A program made the position numbers and the translations under genes. Positions 58,002-64,000 of a DNA stretch of 64,000 bases are shown one piece after another. The stretch is from Microbacterium hibisci (GTDB taxonomy: Bacteria > Actinomycetota > Actinomycetes > Actinomycetales > Microbacteriaceae), in contig NZ_JADIJC010000006.1 of the NCBI RefSeq assembly GCF_015278255.1, positions 229,307-293,306 on the forward strand, given 5' to 3'. Positions within the stretch are counted from its first letter, which is position 1. Each line of letters opens with the position of its first letter. Under the pieces are notes generated by a model. That model did not search any database, was not told the origin of the DNA, and saw only the letters and a program-made list of their open reading frames with translations.

Positions 58002-58057
58002 GCGATCGTGCCGACGATGGCACGATCGCGCTGATCAGGACGCCTCACGAAGGCGTC
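58002..58057 (+). promoter_or_regulatory. Two-hairpin leader upstream of the acyl-CoA dehydrogenase
   Basis: GCGATCGTGCC (58002-58012) pairs perfectly with 58019-58029; GACGCCT (58039-58045) pairs with 58051-58057. Both lie between a TAAACT -10-like hexamer (57996-58001) and the ribosome site AAGGAG. The first could be an operator or an attenuator; the second lies 13 bases before the ribosome site. Confidence 0.4.
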
Positions 58058-58077
58058 GCTGCATCACTGAAGGAGCA

Positions 58078-59259
58078 ATGGTGTCCACGATCACTTCCCC
58101 GACCCCGTCTCTCACGTCCGAGGAGCGCGCGGCGATCCTCGACGCCGTCCGTGAGTTCGCGCAGACCGAGCTCGCGCCGCACGCGCTGGAGTGGGATCGT
58201 GAGTCCCGCTTTCCCCGCGAGACACTGCAGCGCGGCGGCGAGTTGGGGCTCGGCGGCATCTACATCCGCGAGGACGTCGGCGGCTCCGGGCTCTCGCGCT
58301 CCGATGCGGCCGCCATCTTCGAGGAGCTCGCCCAGGGCGACCCCGCCATCGCCGCCTATATCTCGATCCACAACATGGTGGCGTGGATGATCGACACCTA
58401 CGGCAGTGCCGAACAGCGCACCGAGTGGCTGCCGCTCCTCACGTCGATGACCGGCTTCGGCAGCTACTGCCTCACCGAGCCCGGTGCCGGGTCGGATGCC
58501 GCGGCGATCACGACGAGCGCGATCCGGGTCTCGGACGAGCGCGGCGGCGACGAGTTCGTGCTGACGGGGGTCAAGCAGTTCATCTCGGGCGGGGGCGAGG
58601 CATCCGTCTACATCGTCATGGCCCGAACGGATGCCGAAGCCGGCGCCCGCGGGATCACCGCGTTCCTGGTGCCGGCCGACGCCCCCGGCCTGTCTTTCGG
58701 CCAGCTCGAGCACAAGATGGGCTGGAACGCGCAGCCGACGCGCCAGGTGATCCTCGACGAGGTGCGGGTACCCGCCGCGAACGTGCTCGGCGGCGAGGGC
58801 CAGGGCTTCAAGATCGCGATGTCGGCGCTCGACGGCGGCCGCATCAACATCGCCGCGTGCTCGCTGGGCGGCGCGCAGTGGGCGCTCGACCGCGCCGTGA
58901 AATACGTGCACGAGCGCTTCACCTTCGGTGAGCCGCTCGCCGAGAAGCAGGCGGTCGTCTTCGCCCTCGCCGATATGGCCACCGAGCTCCGCGCCGCGCG
59001 CGCCCTCGTCCGCGACGCGGCGGCCGCCCTCGATGCGAAGGCGCCCGACGCTTCGATGCAGTGCGCGATGGCCAAGCGCTTCGCGACCGACGCCGGCTTC
59101 ACGGTCGCCAACCAGGCGCTGCAGCTGCACGGCGGCTACGGCTACCTCCACGAGTACGGGATCGAGAAGGTGGTGCGCGATCTGCGCGTGCATCAGATCC
59201 TGGAGGGGACCAACGAGATCATGCGCGTGATCATCGGCCGCCAGCTCCTCGCCGGCTGA
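58078..59259 (+). CDS. Acyl-CoA dehydrogenase, isobutyryl-CoA dehydrogenase-like
   Basis: A 393-residue FAD enzyme started at ATG 58078 (GTG 58081 is also possible and better spaced from AAGGAG). It contains GSYCLTEPGAGSDAAAITTS, LHGGYGYLHEYGIEKVVRDL and the catalytic Glu in HQILEGTNEIMRVIIGRQL. The ILEGTNEIM ending matches isobutyryl-CoA dehydrogenase (ACAD8-like). The next gene is 3-hydroxyisobutyrate dehydrogenase, which supports a role in valine breakdown. Confidence 0.9.
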   Translation: MVSTITSPTPSLTSEERAAILDAVREFAQTELAPHALEWDRESRFPRETLQRGGELGLGGIYIREDVGGSGLSRSDAAAIFEELAQGDPAIAAYISIHNMVAWMIDTYGSAEQRTEWLPLLTSMTGFGSYCLTEPGAGSDAAAITTSAIRVSDERGGDEFVLTGVKQFISGGGEASVYIVMARTDAEAGARGITAFLVPADAPGLSFGQLEHKMGWNAQPTRQVILDEVRVPAANVLGGEGQGFKIAMSALDGGRINIAACSLGGAQWALDRAVKYVHERFTFGEPLAEKQAVVFALADMATELRAARALVRDAAAALDAKAPDASMQCAMAKRFATDAGFTVANQALQLHGGYGYLHEYGIEKVVRDLRVHQILEGTNEIMRVIIGRQLLAG

Positions 59260-59285
59260 CCGCGCGAACAACGAGGGGTGTCGCA

Positions 59286-60185
59286 ATGAAGATCGCATTC
59301 CTGGGCCTGGGGCACATGGGCCTGCCGATGGCCCGCAACCTGTCGGACACTGGCCACGAGGTCGTGGGCTTCGACGTGTTCCCCGCCGCGGTCGACGGCG
59401 CACGCGAGGCGGGCCTTACCGTGGCGGAGTCGGGGACGGATGCCGCAACCGCCGCCGACGTCGTCATCACGATGTTCCAGACCGGAGCGCAGGTGCTCGA
59501 CGCCTACCGCGGCACCGGTGGCGCCCCCGGACTGCTCGAGGTCGCGGCATCCGGAGCGCTGTTCATCGACTGCTCGACGATCGCCGTCGACGAGGCGCGC
59601 GCCGCGCACGCTCTCGCCGAGGCGGCCGGCCACCGCGCGCTCGACGCGCCCGTGTCGGGCGGGGTGGTGGGCGCCGAGAACGCGACGCTCGCCTTCATGG
59701 TCGGCGGCACCGACGAGGACTTCGAGGCTGCCCGTCCGCTGCTCGAGGCGATGGGCCGCCGTGTCGTGCACTGCGGCGGCGCGGGGCTCGGCCAGGCCGC
59801 GAAGGTCTGCAACAACATGATCCTCGCGGTGTCGCAGATCGCCGTCGCCGAGGCGTTCGTGCTGGGCGAACGGCTCGGGCTGTCGCACCAGGCGCTGTTC
59901 GACGTGGCCTCGAACGCGTCGGGCCAGTGCTGGGCGCTCACGACCAACTGCCCCGTGCCGGGACCGGTGCCGACGAGCCCGGCGAACCGCGACTACCAGC
60001 CGGGCTTCGCGGGCGCGCTCATGAACAAGGACCTCGGCCTCGCCGAGCACGCCATCACTGCGACGGGGGTCGAGGCCAGGATGGGCATGCTGGCACGCGA
60101 GATCTACGCCGCCTTCGCGGCGGGCGAAGGTGCAGGGCAGGACTTCTCGGGCATCATCAACACGATCCGCTCGGGCAGCGCGTAG
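59286..60185 (+). CDS. mmsB: 3-hydroxyisobutyrate dehydrogenase
   Basis: A 299-residue NAD-dependent dehydrogenase oxidising 3-hydroxyisobutyrate to methylmalonate semialdehyde. It shows IAFLGLGHMGLPMARNL, the substrate-binding DAPVSGGVVGAENATLAFMV, and the catalytic Lys in GLGQAAKVCNNMILAVS. The C-terminal helical domain has PVPTSPANRDYQPGFAGALM. ATG 59286 lies 26 bases after the acyl-CoA dehydrogenase, forming a two-gene valine operon; the hydrolase and semialdehyde dehydrogenase must be elsewhere. Confidence 0.94.
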   Translation: MKIAFLGLGHMGLPMARNLSDTGHEVVGFDVFPAAVDGAREAGLTVAESGTDAATAADVVITMFQTGAQVLDAYRGTGGAPGLLEVAASGALFIDCSTIAVDEARAAHALAEAAGHRALDAPVSGGVVGAENATLAFMVGGTDEDFEAARPLLEAMGRRVVHCGGAGLGQAAKVCNNMILAVSQIAVAEAFVLGERLGLSHQALFDVASNASGQCWALTTNCPVPGPVPTSPANRDYQPGFAGALMNKDLGLAEHAITATGVEARMGMLAREIYAAFAAGEGAGQDFSGIINTIRSGSA

Positions 60186-60194
60186 AGGCGCCGC

Positions 60195-60761
60195 TCAGTC
60201 GCCGAACGCGAGCGTCGGAACGAGCTCGCGGAGCGGGCGGTCGATCAGCCCGACCATGGCGGTTGGGAGCGGGTCGGATCGCAGCCGCACGCTCCCCGCG
60301 GGCCCCGTCGCCAGCACGGCCATCCCGGCGATCGGCTCGCCTGACGCGAAGGAGCCGTCGGCGATGAACCGGCACGCCAGACCGTCGCCCACCGCCGGCA
60401 CGGCGAACTCGTCGAAGCTCGGCTCGGCGGCCAGCGGCAGGCGTTCGAGGAGCACCTCGATCGGATCCTGACCCGGGTGGAGGGGCGGACCGACGTCGAC
60501 GCGGACGAACGCGGCGACCGGACCCGGGAACGGCCAGAATGCGAGTCCGAATACGTCGACGCCCGGCGTCAGCGAGCCCTGCATGTCGCGGATCATGCCG
60601 CGCACGACAGCGAGCTCGGCGGCGTCGGCGGTCGGCCTGCTCTCGGTGTAGCGCTCGATCGCCGCCGACTCCCACAGCGCGATCGTGGCGAACTCCTCGT
60701 CAGGGAACTCGGTGGGCACGTGCAGCCAGAAGCGCTGGTCGGCGGTGTACGTGAGCCTCAC
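60195..60761 (-). CDS. Hypothetical protein, last gene of WXG100-associated cassette
   Basis: A 188-residue soluble protein. GTG at 60761 overlaps the preceding stop (GTGA), so the frame extension beyond it is not coding. It opens RLTYTADQRFWLHVPTEFPD and looks alpha/beta with no membrane segment. The beginning resembles LpqN/PsbP-Mog1-like domains, which start with a short strand and a proline turn; this is only a fold-level guess. No known family. Tight coupling to three other genes suggests a cytoplasmic partner of the secretion-related proteins. Confidence 0.7.
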   Translation of the reverse strand: MRLTYTADQRFWLHVPTEFPDEEFATIALWESAAIERYTESRPTADAAELAVVRGMIRDMQGSLTPGVDVFGLAFWPFPGPVAAFVRVDVGPPLHPGQDPIEVLLERLPLAAEPSFDEFAVPAVGDGLACRFIADGSFASGEPIAGMAVLATGPAGSVRLRSDPLPTAMVGLIDRPLRELVPTLAFGD

Positions 60762-61381
60762 GCGTTCCACCGCAGCGTCGAGACGATGGCGTCCGTGAGC
60801 AGGAACATCTGCGACACGAAGGGATCCGTGCGCGCGACCGTCCCATCGGCCGGCGCGGCCACGACCGCGGTCAACTGCAGCGCTGCCCGGTGTTCCGACC
60901 CCGGAACGGGCGTGAGATACGCGGTGCTGTACTGCTGCAGGGTGGCGGTGCCCATCTCGATCGGCGATGACGATTCCCAGCGCACGAAGCGCTTGTCGTC
61001 GTGCAGAGCGGTCGCTCCCTTGGAGCGGATGAGGTCGGCGACCAGGGAGCTCAGCGATCCGCCGCCGGGCGCGCGGCGGACGCTCGCCGTGATCGACAGA
61101 GGCAGGAGCAGGTCGTCGCCCCACGCCTGCGTCTGGGCGTAGAAGCGCACCGTGTCGGAGGAACGCATACCACCGAACGCCTTTCCTGTGATCGCGCGGA
61201 GCTGCGCGAGCAGGTCGGGTCGATGCGCGGCCTGCAGGCGTCCCCGCGCGCGGTCCAGGAGCTCGCGCTCGACCGCGGCGGTCGGCTCGAACTCTTCCCA
61301 CCCGGATGGCAGGACGAGCGAGAACTCGGGGAGCGCGGGCGACGGGGTCGCCCCGAGCTCGGCGCGCAGGTCTGCCATCAT
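60758..61381 (-). CDS. Hypothetical protein of WXG100-associated cassette
   Basis: A 207-residue soluble protein starting MMADLRAELGATPSP; two adjacent ATGs (61381, 61378) make the start ambiguous by one residue. The segment FSLVLPSGWEEFEP recalls LpqN/Mog1-PsbP-like proteins, and like the next gene it lacks a signal peptide and membrane helix. It overlaps both neighbours by four bases. Function unknown; one of a pair of adjacent proteins with similar opening logic. Confidence 0.7.
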   Translation of the reverse strand: MMADLRAELGATPSPALPEFSLVLPSGWEEFEPTAAVERELLDRARGRLQAAHRPDLLAQLRAITGKAFGGMRSSDTVRFYAQTQAWGDDLLLPLSITASVRRAPGGGSLSSLVADLIRSKGATALHDDKRFVRWESSSPIEMGTATLQQYSTAYLTPVPGSEHRAALQLTAVVAAPADGTVARTDPFVSQMFLLTDAIVSTLRWNA

Positions 61382-62130
61382 CGATCCGCCTTCCGGGCAT
61401 CGGCCTCGGCGCTCACCGCGTGCGTGCGCGCCAGCGTCCCCAGCGGGGCGGCGGCCAGCCGCACGCGCGCTGCCTCGGTGATCGCGCCGCGCGCCTGCAG
61501 GTTCACCAGTGCCGCACTCAGATCACCACGGATCGATTCCTGCGTCGGGGCGGGCAGTGCGTCGATCGCGGCACGCACTGCGCGCACCGGGACGGTCGGA
61601 GCGGACCCGCCTGAGCGGCGGCCGCGAACGAGGACGACAACGGCGGTGATGAGACTCACCACGGTCATCAGCACGAAGATCGCCAGCAGGAGCCCGCCCG
61701 CGGTCACATGCGGCGCGACGATGGCGAACACCACGACGCCCAGGATCCCGAGCACGGCTTCGGCGATCGACAGCAGCACGACGCGGATCGACGCCTCGGC
61801 GCCCGGTCGCAGCCAATACCACTGCGAGCAGATGTAGCCCACGGCGCCGATGGCCGCGATGAGGGCGGGGACGAACGGATCCGCGTCCAGTCTGATCGGG
61901 ATCACGATCAATCCGACAGCGACGAGCGGCCAGAACTGCAGGAGCACCATGAGCAGGTCCGACCCGGTGCGGCCGCGGCCGGGGTGTTCGCCGAAGTCCT
62001 GCGCCGAAGCATCGAGGAGGGACTGGATCTCGGGGTGCCCGGAATACGCCGCTCTCTCCAACCGGTTCCAGTCGATGTCGGCGCCAGGTGCCAGGTCTTG
62101 GGCGAATTGCGTCGAACTCACGGCGCTCAT
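61378..62130 (-). CDS. Four-helix membrane protein of WXG100-associated cassette
   Basis: A 250-residue protein if started at ATG 62130, which has GGAG upstream; an in-frame GTG at 62142 has no such site. A soluble N-terminus of about 55 residues precedes four hydrophobic segments (about residues 63-165), for example LLMVLLQFWPLVAVGLIVI and GGLLLAIFVLMTVVSLITAV. A C-terminal helical domain of about 80 residues follows. No known family. As the only clear membrane protein of the cassette it could anchor the other members. Confidence 0.75.
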   Translation of the reverse strand: MSAVSSTQFAQDLAPGADIDWNRLERAAYSGHPEIQSLLDASAQDFGEHPGRGRTGSDLLMVLLQFWPLVAVGLIVIPIRLDADPFVPALIAAIGAVGYICSQWYWLRPGAEASIRVVLLSIAEAVLGILGVVVFAIVAPHVTAGGLLLAIFVLMTVVSLITAVVVLVRGRRSGGSAPTVPVRAVRAAIDALPAPTQESIRGDLSAALVNLQARGAITEAARVRLAAAPLGTLARTHAVSAEADARKADR

Positions 62131-62155
62131 TTCGTACTCCACAACGGCGGACGGG

Positions 62156-63400
62156 TCAGGATGCCGCCAACTCAGCTTCCCACGTGTTCACCTGCGACGA
62201 CGCCCGGGCGTCCTGCACGGCGCCGATTCCGGTGATCGCGACCTGACCCGGGGTGTTCACGACCCAGCCGTAGTGGCCGAAGACATGGCCGAGGACACCC
62301 CAGCCTTCGCCGCCCGGCCGAGTGAGGGCGCGGCGCGACTCGGTGCCCGTGCCGAAGCCCATGATGCGCGCAGCGACATCGTCCAGCGCGTGTGAGCCGC
62401 CCATCGCCTGAGTGATCCGTCCCAGGAAGGACGTTCCCTGCGCGCCCGTCGTGCGCCAGACGGTCGGCATCTCGCGCAGGGTCGTGCCGATCGTGCGCCA
62501 TCCCGCCCGGGTCCCGAGTCCGCCGACCATGTCATCGAGCACGCCCAGCGTGCCCACCTTGGCACCGCCGGCGAACTTCGCGATCGATCCGAAGGGCACC
62601 ACGCCGATGATCGCGAAGGCGATCTCCCATCCGCTGGCGTTGCCGCGTGCGGCCTTGTACGCCGTGAGCAGCAGCGTCGCGATCGCGACGATGGCCCCGA
62701 GCGCGGCGATGATGGGTCCGCCGATCACGAACGCGAGGATCGCGAGGGCGATCCCGACGTACTGGAGCACCACCAGCATGCCGTCGACGAAGGCATCCAC
62801 CTTGTCCCAGAAGCCGTCCGAGACGCCGCCGTCGGTCGCGTTCTGGATCGACTCCGCGGCCTCGTCGAAGGCGTCCTGCCACGTGTCGTAAACGGTGTCG
62901 AAGTCCTCGGCGCGCGCGTCGAACTCGGCGCGGGCGGTCGTCACGGCTGTCTGCGCCGTTTCGAGGTCGGCCTGGCGACGCTCTTCGGCGGCCTCGGCGT
63001 CGGGCCCGATCTGCACCGGCGACAACCACGGATTGAGCTCGTTGTAGTCGCCGAGCTTCGACTGATAGGTGCTCCAGAGCGTCTGGCAGTCGGTGACGAT
63101 CGGCTCCATCTTCTCCTGCGCGGTCTTGAGGGCCGCGCCGTAGGTCTTCAGTGCGGTGCCGGTGGGTGCGTAGCGCTCTCCGGCGAGCCTGAGCTCGACG
63201 TGGATGTCGCCCACGACGTCACGGATCTTCTCGATCGAGAGGCCCTTCTGCCCGTCGGCGCCCTCGACGATCGCCTTCAGCACGCCGGCTGAGCCCGTCA
63301 TCTGGTCGCCGAGGTCTTTGACGTCCTTGCCGCGGTCGATGATGTCCTGCGCGTTGCCGGTGACCGTGCTGATCTCGCGGTTCTTGGGAGACTCGTCCAT
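62156..63400 (-). CDS. T7SS-substrate-like protein with central hydrophobic hairpin
   Basis: A 414-residue protein. Residues about 1-195 are helical and resemble the putative T7SS secretion-signal domain (EISTVTGNAQDIIDRGKDVK, LRLAGERYAPTGTALKTYG), followed by an Ala/Glu-rich coiled coil. Residues about 212-250 hold two adjacent hydrophobic stretches (VGIALAILAFVIGGPIIAAL, then IVAIATLLLTAY). The C-terminal 150 residues (for example GFGTGTESRRALTRPGGEG) match no toxin I know. It begins 3 bases after the WXG100-like gene. It could be a secreted effector or a structural substrate. Confidence 0.75.
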   Translation of the reverse strand: MDESPKNREISTVTGNAQDIIDRGKDVKDLGDQMTGSAGVLKAIVEGADGQKGLSIEKIRDVVGDIHVELRLAGERYAPTGTALKTYGAALKTAQEKMEPIVTDCQTLWSTYQSKLGDYNELNPWLSPVQIGPDAEAAEERRQADLETAQTAVTTARAEFDARAEDFDTVYDTWQDAFDEAAESIQNATDGGVSDGFWDKVDAFVDGMLVVLQYVGIALAILAFVIGGPIIAALGAIVAIATLLLTAYKAARGNASGWEIAFAIIGVVPFGSIAKFAGGAKVGTLGVLDDMVGGLGTRAGWRTIGTTLREMPTVWRTTGAQGTSFLGRITQAMGGSHALDDVAARIMGFGTGTESRRALTRPGGEGWGVLGHVFGHYGWVVNTPGQVAITGIGAVQDARASSQVNTWEAELAAS

Positions 63401-63403
63401 CGG

Positions 63404-63733
63404 TCAGACCGCCTTCGGAAGGTGTTCGGCTTCATCGACTTCGACTTCGTTGGCCTTCGACGCCTCGAGGTCCCAGCTCTCCCATTCCTTGCCGGTCTTC
63501 TCGACCCGCTCCTGGATCGTCATCAAGTCCTCCTGCAGCGCCTTGCGTCGCACGTGCCAGCCCTCCTCGAAGGTGTGGGCGCGATCGCGCAGGCGCGTCT
63601 TGCCGTACGGTGCGCCGATCGCCGACTCGAGGTCGTCGGATCTGGCGTTCGCCTTCTCGAACTCCACGATGATCTGCTTCAGCGAGCCGTTGAGCTCGTT
63701 CAGCACGCTGTACGAGATTTCGACGTCACTCAT
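63404..63733 (-). CDS. WXG100/Lap-like small helical protein
   Basis: A 109-residue protein starting MSDVEISYSVLNELNG behind GGAGG. Two long helices are separated by a turn around GAPYGKTRLRDRA; the WxG motif itself is absent, replaced by the GWHV and WESWD region. Size, helical hairpin and position before a large T7SS-like substrate match Lap-type or WXG100-type partner proteins that deliver T7SS substrates. Function inferred from context. Confidence 0.7.
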   Translation of the reverse strand: MSDVEISYSVLNELNGSLKQIIVEFEKANARSDDLESAIGAPYGKTRLRDRAHTFEEGWHVRRKALQEDLMTIQERVEKTGKEWESWDLEASKANEVEVDEAEHLPKAV

Positions 63734-63764
63734 CGGTCAACCCTCCGGATCAGCAGGTCGAGGC

Positions 63765-63792
63765 GATGCCGGCGGCCGCGGCCGCCGGCATC
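63765..63792. terminator. Perfect 28-base palindrome terminator
   Basis: 63765-63778 is the exact reverse complement of 63779-63792 (GATGCCGGCGGCCG arm). It lies between the WXG100 gene at the window edge and the next gene and could lower read-through into the cassette. Confidence 0.65.
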
Positions 63793-63809
63793 CGCCCACC
63801 AGAACGTTG

Positions 63810-64000
63810 TCAGTTGCCGGCGAGGGCCTGGTCGGTGTCCTTGATCGCCTGCATCATCTTGCGCAGCGACTCACCCATGTCGGAGATGCCCTCGATGGCC
63901 TTCTCCAGACCCGTGGTCAGCTCGTTGTACCCCTCACCGAACTTGCCCGACGCGTGCTGCGTCTTGAAGTCATCGCCCAGCAGACGGTCCACATCGCTCT
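63810..64000 (-). CDS. WXG100-like protein, C-terminal part (5' end beyond window)
   Basis: The last ~63 residues of a small helical protein ending DTDQALAGN; the frame is open at the window edge and the GTG at 63992 is probably internal. The segment LLGDDFKTQHASGKFGEGYN followed by an amphipathic helix is typical of the second helix of WXG100/ESAT-6-like T7SS proteins, and the WxG turn would be just outside. It probably begins the cassette's operon. Confidence 0.7.
   Translation of the reverse strand, partial: SDVDRLLGDDFKTQHASGKFGEGYNELTTGLEKAIEGISDMGESLRKMMQAIKDTDQALAGN

Overview
The window is about 70% G+C and carries a dense, ordinary actinobacterial gene complement. Gene content and style point to the family Microbacteriaceae, most likely Microbacterium or a close relative. 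Supporting signs are a FCD-GntR/prpDBC methylcitrate operon, many overlapping ATGA/GTGA start-stop junctions, GTG starts, intergenic hairpins stemmed with GGATGCC/GGCATCC, and a WXG100 (type VII secretion-like) locus. No rRNA, tRNA, CRISPR array, transposase or prophage was found. Species cannot be fixed from the sequence alone.

Layout. 1-8.2 kb is housekeeping and stress: the end of an ABC exporter, an aldo/keto reductase, a Nudix hydrolase, a VOC protein, RNase HI, an ABC-2 exporter operon with its own GbsR/MarR-type regulator, a DUF1801 protein and a membrane protein. 8.2-13.4 kb is the propionate (2-methylcitrate) operon: GntR regulator, prpD, prpB, prpC and a hotdog thioesterase, with two TGTATAC operator candidates in front. 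13.5-21.6 kb, all on the minus strand, is an apparent seven-gene 'uptake and activate' operon: acyl-CoA ligase, alcohol dehydrogenase fused to a GXWXG/DUF4334 domain, and a complete Liv-type ABC importer. It faces a regulator made of two fused TetR units. 23-37 kb is an acyl-CoA degradation region: aldehyde dehydrogenase, TetR, flavin oxidoreductase, FadB, two thiolases, two acyl-CoA dehydrogenases, SDR and an APH-type kinase. The SDR/ACAD/kinase set resembles the ACAD10/11 and LvaA-LvaC route for 4-hydroxyacyl-CoA.

37-47 kb is a defence-type island: a type I restriction-modification system (hsdR, hsdS and a frameshifted hsdM) interrupted by a DUF222/HNH gene and a PASTA/Ltp membrane protein. 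47-53 kb is one 2004-residue secreted amylopullulanase with a LacI-type operator. 53-58 kb holds two small enzyme-like genes, a tiny membrane protein that ORF callers can miss, and a 1138-residue secreted 5'-nucleotidase-like protein. 58-60 kb is a valine-degradation pair (isobutyryl-CoA dehydrogenase-like, 3-hydroxyisobutyrate dehydrogenase). 60.2-64 kb is a minus-strand cassette of WXG100-like, T7SS-substrate-like, membrane and unknown proteins that continues past the window edge.

Four repeat layers overlie the genes: a REP-like 32-40 bp family that has entered coding frames (nitronate monooxygenase N-terminus, HsdM linker, HNH stop codon), two families of intergenic hairpin elements, and a strongly over-represented GGATGCC word that forms most terminator stems.
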